64,000 nt of DNA from Variovorax sp. CF079 (GTDB taxonomy: Bacteria; Pseudomonadota; Gammaproteobacteria; Burkholderiales; Burkholderiaceae_C). Location: contig NZ_FMZU01000012.1 in assembly GCF_900101545.1 (NCBI RefSeq), forward strand, positions 62,001 to 126,000. Reading direction: 5' to 3'. Both the position numbers and the translations under genes were made by a program. Below, piece after piece: positions 43,960 through 52,572 of this stretch. A model generated the notes under the pieces. The model saw only the letters and a program-made list of their open reading frames with translations. It made no database searches and was not told the DNA's origin. How positions within the stretch are numbered: position 1 is the stretch's first letter; each line of letters begins with the position of its first letter.

Positions 43960-46077
43960 TCAGCGCTCTTTCTGCACGGGCAAGTCCGCCGAGGCGGTGT
44001 CGCGCACGTACACGTCGACGCGGCGCGAAGGCGAGCCCGCGCTGCTCCAGGGCAGCGGCAGGTTGTCCTGGATCAGTTCGATCTCGTGGCTGCCGGCCGC
44101 CACCGACGGGAAGCTGTAGAAGCCCTGGGCGTCGGTGCGCGCCACGTAGCGGCGGTCGAGCACCACCGTCACGTTGGCTACGCCGCCCTCGTTCGCTTCG
44201 CGCCGGCCGTTGTTGTCCTGGTCGAAGAACACATGGCCTTCGAGCCGGCCCGCGCCGGCACCGGGTGCGCCGCCGATGGGCGCGCTGGCCAGGCCGGCCC
44301 GGTTCTCGTAGCGCAGCGCCACCATGAAGGTTCTGCTGTAAGGCGTGACGAGCACCGGCTGCAGCGTCGCCGCCGTCAGCGCCGAGACCACCGCCGGATT
44401 GAGCGACTCCTGCCCGCGCGCCGCCGTGTACTGGGCGATGAAGGACCAGCCCAGGCCGAGCGGCCAGGTCAGGCGCGCATTGGCGCTCAGGAAGCGCGAG
44501 TCGTTGCCGCCGATGCCGTTGCTGCCGCGCAGGCTCAGGTCGAGCCGGGCGCCGGCGACCAGGGGCGTGGTGCCGAGCACGCCCCAGTGGACCGTGCGCT
44601 TGCTGAGGCCGATCTCGCGCGACTCCTCGACCGCCAGCGAGGTCGAGAGGGTCTGCGTCTCGCTCACGCTCCAGGCATGGTCGACGCCGGTGCGCAGCAC
44701 GCGCAGACCGGTGCCGTGCGCCGCGTCGGTGCGCCATTGCGTGTAGCCCCAGTCGGACTTGTGCTCCCAGGTCAGCTGGGCCGACTGCGCGGCGAAAGTG
44801 CCGGTGCGCGCGGCGAGGGTGGCCGAGAGTGCGTCGCGCGAGTCGAAGCGATAGCGGCCGAACAGGTTGCCGAACACCGAGCTGCGCCGCAGGCCGCTCA
44901 CGCTGTCGCTCACTTCGAGGTTGGTGCCGAGCTGCCATTGGCGCGTCGAGATGTCGCCGCGCCACGAGGCGCCGCGCAGATCGCTCGGCAGCGAATCGCC
45001 GCCCCAGCGCAGCGAGGGCTCGAAATAGAACACCGAGGCGGCCTGTTGCATCAGCTCCGTGCGCCAGGCGGCATCGACCCAAGCGCCCGTGGCCGAATCG
45101 CGCGGGGCGAACGAGGACGCGTCCGAAGGCCGGCCGGAACTTTGCGCCAGGTTGGCCTGGACGCGCAGGCCGCCCAACTTGTCGGCGACGCCGCCGAAGC
45201 CGGTTCCCAGCGAATCGGCCCAGGGCGCCAGGCCCTGCCAGGACACGGCGGTCCAGAGCGAGCGCGTGTTCTGGGCGAAGCCGGGCACGCCGTTGGCGTT
45301 GAAGTCGCGCGTCTCGATCAGCTGGACGGCTGCATCGGTGCGGCCCAGCGCGAGCGGGCCGTCGCCGCCGGTCAGCTGCGTCTGGGCCCCGGCGCTCGTG
45401 GCCGTGCCCTGGTTGGCCGAGAAGCCCTGGAAGGAGAGCCCGTCGAAAAAGCCGAGCCGGCCGGCCGAGGCATTGAAGGTGGTCCTGCCCGGCTGCTCCA
45501 GGCTGGCGGCAACGCCCTCGATCGGCAGGCTGGGCAGGTAGACGCGGCCGACGCCGCGCGCCAGCGGCGTCGCCGCCATGTTGATGTTGCCGACGCTGTT
45601 GTTGCCGAACCAGCCGCCGTCGAAAGGCATGCGGCGCTGGTCGATGCGCCAGGTGCTGCCGGTGCGGTAGCTGTAGGGCACCACGCTATACGGCGTGCCG
45701 GTGGTGCCCACCAGGCCGAGGCCGTTCACCGGCGCGGCGTCGCGGTTGAGGTTCGCATTGGCCGAAAAGGTGCCGTAGTCGGGCGTGTCGAGGTAGCCGG
45801 AGAACAACAGCGACTGGCTGCGCTGGCGCACGATGCCGCTCTGCTGGGTCGACTGGCCTTCGATGCTCCAGCCGCGCGGCCAGCCCGTGTCGCGGACCTG
45901 GGGCTCATCGGCCGGCTCGGCTTGCGGGCTGTCGTCCAGCACGCGGTCGGCATAGCCGGCCGCCTCGGGCTGCACCACCGTGGTAGCGGGCGCGGCCTGT
46001 GCCCATGCCGGCGCGCCGGCCAGCGCGTGGCCCGCGCCGCACAGTCCGAGGGCGCTGCATCGGAGCCAGCGTCTCAT
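43960..46077 (-). CDS. Outer-membrane barrel protein with C-terminal SdrD-B-like domain (usher-like)
   Basis: A 705-residue exported protein with a signal peptide (LRCSALGLCGAGHALAGAPAWAQA). Most of it is a series of amphipathic beta strands ending in aromatic residues (LQVNANLAQSSGRPSD-type hairpins, RLTWPLGLGWSFIAQYTAARGQ, RTFMVALRYENRAG). The last 100 residues form a small beta-sandwich (EGHVFFDQDNNGRREANEGGVANVTVVLDRRYVARTDAQGFYSFPSVAAGSHEIEL), as in SdrD-B/carboxypeptidase-regulatory-like domains. It starts in the stop of the PapD-like gene (ATGA). I see no canonical usher N-terminal domain, so usher is a role inferred from context. Confidence 0.65.
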   Translation of the reverse strand: MRRWLRCSALGLCGAGHALAGAPAWAQAAPATTVVQPEAAGYADRVLDDSPQAEPADEPQVRDTGWPRGWSIEGQSTQQSGIVRQRSQSLLFSGYLDTPDYGTFSANANLNRDAAPVNGLGLVGTTGTPYSVVPYSYRTGSTWRIDQRRMPFDGGWFGNNSVGNINMAATPLARGVGRVYLPSLPIEGVAASLEQPGRTTFNASAGRLGFFDGLSFQGFSANQGTATSAGAQTQLTGGDGPLALGRTDAAVQLIETRDFNANGVPGFAQNTRSLWTAVSWQGLAPWADSLGTGFGGVADKLGGLRVQANLAQSSGRPSDASSFAPRDSATGAWVDAAWRTELMQQAASVFYFEPSLRWGGDSLPSDLRGASWRGDISTRQWQLGTNLEVSDSVSGLRRSSVFGNLFGRYRFDSRDALSATLAARTGTFAAQSAQLTWEHKSDWGYTQWRTDAAHGTGLRVLRTGVDHAWSVSETQTLSTSLAVEESREIGLSKRTVHWGVLGTTPLVAGARLDLSLRGSNGIGGNDSRFLSANARLTWPLGLGWSFIAQYTAARGQESLNPAVVSALTAATLQPVLVTPYSRTFMVALRYENRAGLASAPIGGAPGAGAGRLEGHVFFDQDNNGRREANEGGVANVTVVLDRRYVARTDAQGFYSFPSVAAGSHEIELIQDNLPLPWSSAGSPSRRVDVYVRDTASADLPVQKER

Positions 46078-46901
46078 GGGGCGAAGCGTTGATGGATCGG
46101 CATCGAGCCGTTCTTGCCCCACTCCAGCTTGCCGGTGATCGTGATCGGGAAGCGCACGGCGACGGCCGTTTCGGTGTCGCCGGGCTTGTTGGCCACGAGC
46201 GCGATGTCGCGTGTCTCGCCGGCCATGACGGGGGTGGTGCTGGCCTGCAGCTCCAAGGCCGTGCCGCTTGCATCGGTACCGGAGAGGAAGCCGGCCAGCC
46301 GGCCGTGCGCGGTGCCGGTGTTGCGGATCTTGAGCATCGGCGTGGCTTGGCCGTCGACCGTCTGGACCGAGCTGCCTGCGAGCTCCAGCACCGGCGCCAC
46401 GTCACCCACGGCGACATAGACGATGACGCCGATGCGCGCCCCCAGTGCAACCGGAACGCCCGGTGCCGCCGCGGGCTGCTGGCCTTCGATCATCACCGCG
46501 AAGCGGCATTCCGTCGGCGGCGTGCCGGCCGGCGGCGTCACTTCGAAGCGGAAGCGGTAGGGGCGTCCGGGCGTGATGCTGAGTTCGCGGCGCTCGATCG
46601 CGACCCAGGGCCGGCAGCTGCCCGACAGCAGCTCGTCGCTGAAGTCGACCGAGGCGTCGGGCCTGAAGGTCCAGTCGGTGGTCTTGAGCTTGTAGGCGCC
46701 GGCGCGCGTGTCGCGGTGCGTGAGTTCGATCACCTCGCGCACCCGTTCGCCGGGCTTCGCCGACAGTTCGAAACGCGGCGGCGATACGGCGAGCGAAAAC
46801 TGTGCCTGCACCGGCGCGCCGGTCGTCAGGGCGGCAATGCCGGTCGCAAGCAGAAAGGCCGCGCAGTGCACGCGGCGGAAAAGTGCGGCACGGCGCGTCA
46901 C
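46074..46901 (-). CDS. PapD-like periplasmic pilus chaperone
   Basis: A 275-residue secreted protein (signal peptide AAFLLATGIAALTTGAPVQA). The mature part opens FSLAVSPPRFELSAKPGERVREVIELTHRDTRAGAYKLKTTDWTF, the typical first immunoglobulin-like domain of fimbrial chaperones. GSCRPWVAIERRELSITPGRPYRFRFEVTPPAGTPPTECRFAVMIEG follows, matching the G1/F1 strand region. A second domain reads VLELAGSSVQTVDGQATPMLKIRNTGTAHGRLAGFL. Such chaperones donate a strand to unfolded pilins. Stop and start overlap neighbours on both sides (ATGA). Confidence 0.75.
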   Translation of the reverse strand: MTRRAALFRRVHCAAFLLATGIAALTTGAPVQAQFSLAVSPPRFELSAKPGERVREVIELTHRDTRAGAYKLKTTDWTFRPDASVDFSDELLSGSCRPWVAIERRELSITPGRPYRFRFEVTPPAGTPPTECRFAVMIEGQQPAAAPGVPVALGARIGVIVYVAVGDVAPVLELAGSSVQTVDGQATPMLKIRNTGTAHGRLAGFLSGTDASGTALELQASTTPVMAGETRDIALVANKPGDTETAVAVRFPITITGKLEWGKNGSMPIHQRFAP

Positions 46902-47368
46902 GGCGATACCTCGATCTCAAAGAAGAATTGCAGGGATTGCGCGCGCTCCACCCTCCGGCCATCGGCGGTGAGATCGAGCACGATGCTTTCCTGCAGAAAA
47001 GCGTCGCGTACCACGCCTTCGAACACCAGCGTGCGGTTGCCGCCGCGGACCGTGCCCGGAAGCAGCCGGCCCTGCGTGCGCCACGTGGCGATCAGCTGCT
47101 CGCCCTCGGTCGGTGCCAGCGACATGTAGATGCGCGCCGGCCGGTTGAGCCAGGGCGACAGGTTGAGCCGCAGCGCCACGGCCACGCGGCCTTCGATCGT
47201 GTGGTCGCCCGCGCGGCCGGGTGCCAGCTGGCGCCAGCGCATCGGTGTGACCGGCTGGCTCACGTAGGTGCCCGTGTCGTCGACCCGAAAGGTCGCGGCG
47301 CCGGCCGTCGGCGGCGTGGCCAGGGCCAGCAGGCCGGCCAGCATGGCAAGCGAAGCGCGGGCCTTCAT
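46898..47368 (-). CDS. Secreted accessory protein of the fibre-like locus
   Basis: A 156-residue exported protein with a signal peptide (MKARASLAMLAGLLALATPPTAGA). The mature region is beta-rich: DDTGTYVSQPVTPMRWRQLAPG, VAVALRLNLSPWLNRPARIYMSLAPTEGEQLIATWRTQGRLLPG and LVFEGVVRDAFLQESIVLDLTADGRRVERAQSLQFFFEIEV. I do not recognise the family. Its place between the pilin-like and chaperone genes, with ATGA overlaps on both sides, shows that it belongs to the same machine. It could be a tip or minor subunit. Confidence 0.65.
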   Translation of the reverse strand: MKARASLAMLAGLLALATPPTAGAATFRVDDTGTYVSQPVTPMRWRQLAPGRAGDHTIEGRVAVALRLNLSPWLNRPARIYMSLAPTEGEQLIATWRTQGRLLPGTVRGGNRTLVFEGVVRDAFLQESIVLDLTADGRRVERAQSLQFFFEIEVSP

Positions 47369-48024
47369 GGCGCGGTGAGCGTGTAGGTCGCTCTGCCGGT
47401 GAAGGTGCCGGCGGGGACCAGCTGGGTGTTGAGGTAGCGGAAGGCCAGGCAGCTTTCGAACCAGGTGTTGCGGGTGACCGACAGCAAGGTCTGGGCGCCG
47501 CCTGCGAAGGTGGCGCTGGGGATCGTTGTTCCCGTGTCGCCGTTGCCCGAAGAGGTCCACGCGATGCTATTGAAGGGGATCGTGTTGCCGCCATCGGTCA
47601 GGCTCGCCGGCGTGGTGACGGACAGGGTCGCCGCGCCGGCGTTGCTCGAACCCGGCATGCGATAGAAGCCGCCCACGTACACCTGCCCCGTGGTGGCCGG
47701 TGAATTGCAGAACGCGAAGCCGTCCCATGGACTGATCGTGACGGTGCTGTCGGTCGTCATGGCCTGGGCCGTGCCCGAGCCCAGTTGGCCCGCCGGAACG
47801 GTGACCGACACGGAGTTGACGGTCGTGTTGTTGCCGGGCGTGCCGCCGGTTCTGAAATTGCCGCCCGACATGGTGCCGGCGCCCACCTGAAGAAAAAGCG
47901 CGCGGGTGCCGGGTGTGATGCCGATCGTGAAGCCGTGTGCCGCAGGCAGCCAGACGCCGCCCAGCACGGCAAGCGCCAGCGCGGCGCGCCGGGCGCGGGA
48001 AGGTGGTGACAACCAAGGTTCCAT
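47365..48024 (-). CDS. Pilin-like secreted protein 2
   Basis: A 219-residue exported protein (signal peptide RRAALALAVLGGVWLPAAHG). It starts FTIGITPGTRALFLQVGAGTMSGG and ends AGTFTGRATYTLTAP, an alternating hydrophobic last strand like the C-terminal strand of fimbrial subunits. Thr, Ser, Gly and Asn are abundant. One cysteine pair (FCNSP and ESCLAF) could form a disulphide. It shares with the protein at 48116 the LFLQVG(A/T)GT start and the PAGT(F/Y)-GR(A/V)TYT(L/A)TAP end, so the two are distant paralogues. Probable structural subunit. Confidence 0.7.
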   Translation of the reverse strand: MEPWLSPPSRARRAALALAVLGGVWLPAAHGFTIGITPGTRALFLQVGAGTMSGGNFRTGGTPGNNTTVNSVSVTVPAGQLGSGTAQAMTTDSTVTISPWDGFAFCNSPATTGQVYVGGFYRMPGSSNAGAATLSVTTPASLTDGGNTIPFNSIAWTSSGNGDTGTTIPSATFAGGAQTLLSVTRNTWFESCLAFRYLNTQLVPAGTFTGRATYTLTAP

Positions 48025-48115
48025 GCGGCTTTTTCCTAGACGGCGAAGGCAGGACGGGCCTGCCTTCGTTCATCGCGTCTCGAAAGCCGCGCGTCCCGGA
48101 CAGTCGTGCTGGCGA

Positions 48116-48757
48116 TCAGGGCGCGGTCGCGGTGTAGGTCACGCGGCCGTTGTTGCCCACGGTGTCGCCGTAGGTGCCGGCCGGCAGCGTGGCCGTGTTG
48201 GCATAGGCGAAGGTCCAGCTGCCTTCGCGGCGCACGAGGCCGGCCGAGGCGGCCAGCGTGGTGGCCGTCGCCGACGCGCCGCCGCCGGCTGCGTCGTTGA
48301 ACGGCGGGTGGGCGATGGCCGCGTTGGTGTAGCCGGTGGTGGTCGTTGCCAGTGCACCTGCGGTCACGACGATGTCGGCCCACGGCACGGTCGGGTTGCC
48401 GGCGACGCCGCTGCTCAGTTGGCCCGTGGTCGCGTTGGTCAGGCTGACGGTGCCGCTGTTGCCGAGCACACGCACCGTGACGCCGCCGCCGGCCAGGTCG
48501 CCGCCGGTGCCGGCCACGGCAGTGCCGTTGCCGATGGCGCCCGCCGGCACGTCGAAGGTGACGTTGTCCACGGTCGCGTTGTTGGCGAGATTGGTGCCGG
48601 TACCGACTTGCAGGAAGAGCACCTTCGGAACGACGACCTTGAAGTCGAGCTTCGCGGCGGCGCTCTGGGCGCCCGAGCCGGTGACGAAGTTCGATTCGGC
48701 TTGCGCGGCCAGGGGAGCGATGGCGGCAAGCGCGGTGACCAGAATAAGTTTTTTCAT
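48116..48757 (-). CDS. Pilin-like secreted protein 1 (first gene of the locus)
   Basis: A 213-residue exported protein (signal peptide MKKLILVTALAAIAPLAAQA). The mature part begins ESNFVTGSGAQSAAAKLDFKVVVPKVLFLQVGTGTN and ends LPAGTYGDTVGNNGRVTYTATAP. It is Gly/Thr/Ala-rich, cysteine-free and predicted all-beta. The LDFKVVVPKVLFLQVG start and terminal strand recur in its neighbours. As first and best ribosome-placed gene of the operon it is a candidate major subunit. Two symmetric elements lie in its 5' region. Confidence 0.7.
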   Translation of the reverse strand: MKKLILVTALAAIAPLAAQAESNFVTGSGAQSAAAKLDFKVVVPKVLFLQVGTGTNLANNATVDNVTFDVPAGAIGNGTAVAGTGGDLAGGGVTVRVLGNSGTVSLTNATTGQLSSGVAGNPTVPWADIVVTAGALATTTTGYTNAAIAHPPFNDAAGGGASATATTLAASAGLVRREGSWTFAYANTATLPAGTYGDTVGNNGRVTYTATAP

Positions 48758-48797
48758 GAGCGGTGGAGTAAGTGGTTGGTTTCGGTGCCGGGTGAAA

Positions 48798-48815
48798 TGT
48801 AGGCGATGGCCTACA
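48798..48815. promoter_or_regulatory. Perfect 18 bp palindrome upstream of the pilin-like operon
   Basis: TGTAGGC-GATG-GCCTACA: 7 bp arms with a 4 bp centre, 41 bp upstream of the first pilin-like gene. It may be an operator or a hairpin in the leader mRNA. It lies in the 276 bp region (48758-49033) shared with htpG, which holds no gene. Confidence 0.4.
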
Positions 48816-48825
48816 AGTTCGGGCG

Positions 48826-48871
48826 CTATTTAGTTCTCATGAATAACGAGAAGAGAACTTTCGTTAAATAG
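48826..48871. promoter_or_regulatory. Nested inverted repeat in the htpG/pilin intergenic region
   Basis: CTATTTA (48826-48832) pairs with TAAATAG (48865-48871), and inside it AGTTCTC (48832-48838) pairs with GAGAACT (48853-48859). The stretch is AT-rich against its surroundings and probably carries promoter elements for one or both divergent genes. Regulator unknown. Confidence 0.35.
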
Positions 48872-49033
48872 TTACGATGTAGTACTTTGGGATCTGTCGT
48901 GCCTTTGCCACGCACCGTGCAGCATTCCATCTGCGGAGCCGGGCATTTCTTTCGGATGGCTCGCCGCGGCGGGGTCTTGTAAAGTTGTCGATTCGCCTGA
49001 GGCGACGTCTTTTTTCTTCGTTCTTCTCGTGCC

Positions 49034-51076
49034 ATGACCCTTTCCAAGACCAAACTCCCGTTCCAGGCCGAAGTCGCGCAACTGCTGCACCTGGTCACGC
49101 ATTCGCTCTACTCCAACAAGGAAATCTTCCTGAGGGAGCTGATCTCGAACGCGTCGGATGCCTGCGACAAGCTGCGTTTCGAAGCCATCGACCAGTCGGC
49201 CCTGTATGAAGACCAGCCCACGCTGGAGGTGCGCGTTTCCTTCGACAAGGAAGCCAAGACGATCACGATCGCCGACAACGGCATCGGCCTCTCGCAGCAG
49301 GAGGCCATCGACCACCTGGGCACCATCGCCAAGAGCGGCACCCGGGAGTTCATGAGCAAGCTCTCGGGCGACCAGAAGGCCGATGCCCAGCTCATCGGGC
49401 AGTTCGGCGTGGGCTTCTACTCGGGCTTCATCGTGGCCGACAAGATCACGGTCGAGTCGCGCCGCGCGGGCCTGCCCGCCGAGGAAGGCGTGCGCTGGGT
49501 CAGCGCAGGCGCTGGCGATTTCGAAGTCGACACCATCGCGCGAGCGCAGCGCGGCACCAGCGTGACGCTGCATCTGCGCGAGGATGCCGAGGAATACCTG
49601 AACCTGTGGAAGCTCAAGTCCATCATCTCCAAGTACTCCGATCACATCTCGCTGCCCATCCTGATGGAGAAGGAGGAGTGGAAAGAGGGTGAGGAGAACA
49701 AGGGCGGCCAGATGGTCAAGACCGGCGAATGGGAGCCGGTCAACCAGGCCAATGCGCTGTGGAGCCGGCCGAAGAAGGACATCAGCGAAGAGCAGTACGT
49801 CGAGTTCTACAAGAACATCAGCCACGACTTCGAGCCGCCGCTCGCCTGGAGCCACAGCCGCGTCGAGGGCACGACCGAGTACACGCAGCTGCTCTACATC
49901 CCGTCCAAGGCGCCGATGGACCTGTGGAACCGCGAGAAGAGCGCGGGCGTCAAGCTCTACGTCAAGCGCGTCTTCATCATGGACGACGCCGAGGCGCTGC
50001 TGCCGAGCTACCTGCGCTTCGTCAAGGGCGTGATCGATTCGGCCGACTTGCCGCTCAACGTGAGCCGCGAACTGCTGCAGGAAAGCCGCGATGTGAAGGC
50101 GATCCGCGAAGGCAGCACCAAGCGCGTGCTCGGCATGCTGGAAGACCTGGCGAAAAAGCAGAAGGCGGCCGGCCAGAGCCACGAGGGCAAGCTCGATGTC
50201 GGCTCCGGCGAGAGCGTGCCGGCGCCCGAGCCGGGCGAGGGTGTGACCGATGCGGTCGACAAGAAGGACGCGGACACCACGCTGGCCGCCGAAGCCGCGG
50301 CCGAGTACAGCGACGAATCGGGCAAGTACGCCAAGTTCTACGCCGAGTTCGGCGCCGTGCTCAAGGAAGGCCTGGGCGAAGACTTCGGCAACCGCGAGCG
50401 CATCGCCAAGCTGCTGCGCTTCGCATCGAGCACCAGCGACACCGTGAGCGTCAGCTTCGCGGACTACAAGTCGCGCATGAAGGAAGGCCAGGAAGCGATC
50501 TACTACATCACGGCCGACACCCCGGCCGCGGCCAAGAACAGCCCGCAGCTCGAGATCTTCAAGAAGAAGGGCATCGAGGTGCTGTTGATGACCGACCGCG
50601 TCGACGAGTGGGCGCTCAACTACCTCACCGAGTTCGATGGCACACCGCTGCAGAGCGTGGCCAAGGGCGCGGTCGACCTCGGCAAGCTGCAGGACGAGGC
50701 CGAGAAGAAGGCTGCAGAAGAGGCGGCCGAATCCTTCAAGCCGATGCTGGAGCGGCTCAAGCTGACCCTCAAGGACAAGGCCGAAGACGTGCGCGTGACC
50801 ACGCGCCTGGTCGATTCGCCGGCCTGCCTGGTGGTGCAGGACGGCGGCATGAGCACCCAGCTCGCGCGCATGCTCAAGCAGGCCGGCCAGCCGGCGCCGG
50901 AACTCAAGCCGGTGCTGGAAGTGAATGCCGAGCACCCGCTGGTCAAGAAGCTCGATGGCTCCGAGCACTTCGAGGACCTGGCCAACATCCTGTTCGACCA
51001 GGCGCTCCTGGCCGAGGGCGGCTTGCCGGCCGACCCGGCCGCGTACGTGCGGCGCGTCAACGCTTTGCTGGTGTGA
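49034..51076 (+). CDS. htpG: Molecular chaperone HtpG (Hsp90)
   Basis: A 680-residue cytosolic Hsp90. The ATP-binding domain has [55 protein letters not shown] and [17 protein letters not shown], and the middle domain carries [38 protein letters not shown]. It is longer than E. coli HtpG (624). Most of the difference is an acidic, flexible insert of about 50 residues after EDLAKKQ ([32 protein letters not shown]), before [12 protein letters not shown]. It helps fold stress-damaged clients. Confidence 0.96.
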   Translation: MTLSKTKLPFQAEVAQLLHLVTHSLYSNKEIFLRELISNASDACDKLRFEAIDQSALYEDQPTLEVRVSFDKEAKTITIADNGIGLSQQEAIDHLGTIAKSGTREFMSKLSGDQKADAQLIGQFGVGFYSGFIVADKITVESRRAGLPAEEGVRWVSAGAGDFEVDTIARAQRGTSVTLHLREDAEEYLNLWKLKSIISKYSDHISLPILMEKEEWKEGEENKGGQMVKTGEWEPVNQANALWSRPKKDISEEQYVEFYKNISHDFEPPLAWSHSRVEGTTEYTQLLYIPSKAPMDLWNREKSAGVKLYVKRVFIMDDAEALLPSYLRFVKGVIDSADLPLNVSRELLQESRDVKAIREGSTKRVLGMLEDLAKKQKAAGQSHEGKLDVGSGESVPAPEPGEGVTDAVDKKDADTTLAAEAAAEYSDESGKYAKFYAEFGAVLKEGLGEDFGNRERIAKLLRFASSTSDTVSVSFADYKSRMKEGQEAIYYITADTPAAAKNSPQLEIFKKKGIEVLLMTDRVDEWALNYLTEFDGTPLQSVAKGAVDLGKLQDEAEKKAAEEAAESFKPMLERLKLTLKDKAEDVRVTTRLVDSPACLVVQDGGMSTQLARMLKQAGQPAPELKPVLEVNAEHPLVKKLDGSEHFEDLANILFDQALLAEGGLPADPAAYVRRVNALLV

Positions 51077-51138
51077 CATGAGCCCGCCCGGCCGCCCGAA
51101 GGGGCTCGCACCGCAGTGCGGAGCACGGAGGTGATCCA
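51077..51138 (+). repeat. Possible Burkholderiales intergenic element before the P450 gene
   Basis: The 62 bp between htpG and the P450 gene contain GGCCGCCCGAAGGGGCTCG, the small palindrome CCGCA-G-TGCGG and GAGCACGGAGGTGAT, which also supplies the GGAGG ribosome site for the P450 start. The phrase resembles sequences I recall between genes in related genomes. Only one copy is in this window, so repeat status is unproven. Confidence 0.25.
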
Positions 51139-52416
51139 ATGACTTTGGCCGAGTCCTCGCAAACGCCCGACCTGTCGGGCTTCGACTTGCGCAGCCTCGG
51201 CCCGGCCTTCTACGAGAACCCCTATCCCTGGTACGCCGCGCTGCGCGAATCGACGCCGGTGCGGCGCATGCCCGACGGTTCGCTGCTGCTGACGCGGCAT
51301 GCCGACTGCGTGGCGGTCTACAAGGACACGCACACCTTCAGCTCCGACAAGCGCGCCGAGTACGCGCCCAAGTACGGCGCCGGCAGTCCGCTCTACGCGC
51401 ATCACACGACCAGCCTGGTGTTCAACGACCCGCCGCTGCACACGCGCGTGCGCCGGCTGATCGCCGGTGCGTTGACGCCCAAGGCCATCGAGTCGCTGGA
51501 GGATGGGCTCGTGCACCTGGTGAACGGCCTGCTCGACCGCATGGAAGAGCGGCAGCGCGCCGGCGGCGAGGTCGACCTGATCGAGGACTTCGCGGCCGCG
51601 ATTCCGGTGGAGATCATCGGCAACCTGCTGGGCGTGCCGCGCGACGAGCGCGAGCCGCTGCGCAACTGGTCGCTCGCGATCCTCGGCGCGCTGGAGCCGC
51701 GGCTGACCGAGGCGCAGATGGAAGCCGGCAACCGTGCCGTGACCGAGATGGTGGCCTATCTGCGCGCGCTGGTGGCCGAGCGGCGGCGCCATCCCGGCGA
51801 TCCGGCGCACGACGTGCTCACGCGGTTGATCCAGGGCGAGGAGGCTCCTTCGACCGGCTCAGGACAGGACAGGTTGAGCGAGAACGAGCTCTACCAGAAC
51901 TGCATCTTCATCCTCAACGCCGGCCACGAGACCACGACCAACCTGATCGGCAACGGCCTGGTCGCGCTGCTCGAATGGCCCGAGGAGAAGCATCGTCTGC
52001 TGGATGACCCCTCGCTCATCCGAAGCGCGATCGAAGAATTCCTGCGCTTCGAGAGCTCCAACCAGCTGGGCAATCGCATCACGACCGTCGCCGCCAAGGT
52101 CGGCGACATCGAGGTGCCGGCCGGCACGCAGATCACGCTCGCCATCGGCGCGGCGAACCGCGATCCGGCGGTGTTCGATGCGCCCGATCGGCTCGACATC
52201 ACGCGCTCGCCGAACCGGCATCTGGCCTTCGGCTCGGGCACGCACCAGTGCGTGGGCATGAACCTCGCGCGGCTCGAGGGCCGGGTCGCGATTGCGGCCT
52301 TCCTGGCGCGCTTTCCCGACTACGGGCTCTGCGGGCCGGTGGTGCGTGGCGGCCGTGCGCGCTTTCGCGGCTACCTGCATGTGCCGCTGAGCCTGGGGCT
52401 GCCGATCGAGTCATGA
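51139..52416 (+). CDS. Cytochrome P450
   Basis: A 425-residue soluble P450 monooxygenase. The oxygen-binding helix is NAGHETTTNL (about residues 258-267). The heme loop FGSGTHQCVG places the ligand Cys at about 371. EEFLRFESSN is the ExxR-type region. The bacterial class I features fit systems fed by ferredoxin, but no redox partner is nearby. Residues about 237-245 (STGSGQDRL) are encoded by a REP-like sequence inserted in frame before the oxygen-binding helix, in a loop likely to tolerate it. Substrate unknown. Confidence 0.9.
   Translation: MTLAESSQTPDLSGFDLRSLGPAFYENPYPWYAALRESTPVRRMPDGSLLLTRHADCVAVYKDTHTFSSDKRAEYAPKYGAGSPLYAHHTTSLVFNDPPLHTRVRRLIAGALTPKAIESLEDGLVHLVNGLLDRMEERQRAGGEVDLIEDFAAAIPVEIIGNLLGVPRDEREPLRNWSLAILGALEPRLTEAQMEAGNRAVTEMVAYLRALVAERRRHPGDPAHDVLTRLIQGEEAPSTGSGQDRLSENELYQNCIFILNAGHETTTNLIGNGLVALLEWPEEKHRLLDDPSLIRSAIEEFLRFESSNQLGNRITTVAAKVGDIEVPAGTQITLAIGAANRDPAVFDAPDRLDITRSPNRHLAFGSGTHQCVGMNLARLEGRVAIAAFLARFPDYGLCGPVVRGGRARFRGYLHVPLSLGLPIES
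51847..51873 (+). repeat. REP-like sequence inside the P450 gene
   Basis: CCTTCGACCGGCTCAGGACA and the following GGACAGG share the core CTTCGACNNGCTCAG with the reverse complement of the sequence at 59764-59789. The element is translated in frame without stop codons. Such sequences normally lie between genes. Confidence 0.5.
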
Positions 52417-52517
52417 AGCTCACCCCCAGGCTTGCCCACTTCGTGTGGCCGCCAACCCCTCACCGGGGGCAACACCAACGGCCCGGCAAAGCCGGTTCCG
52501 TGGTGTTCCTGGAATGG
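52413..52517. repeat. Intergenic repeat, copy 1 (about 105 bp)
   Basis: It starts at ATGAAGCTC, of which TGA is the P450 stop codon, and ends GTTCCTGGAATGG. The last 59 bp (52459-52517) match copy 2 (62701-62759) at 57 positions; the first part differs by a few substitutions and small gaps. An inner stem CCGGC-AAA-GCCGG is possible. The gap to the next gene (52417-52572) contains no other feature I can name. Confidence 0.8.
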
Positions 52518-52572
52518 GATTCGTGCGGCCGCGCTGAAGGTGAGGCCTCGGCCCAGGGCTACGTCCGAATGC

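Noticed and set aside
43924..46092. A 722-residue plus-strand frame opposite the outer-membrane barrel
   Set aside because: The minus-strand frame has a signal peptide, a barrel pattern and a recognisable C-terminal domain; the plus frame has none.
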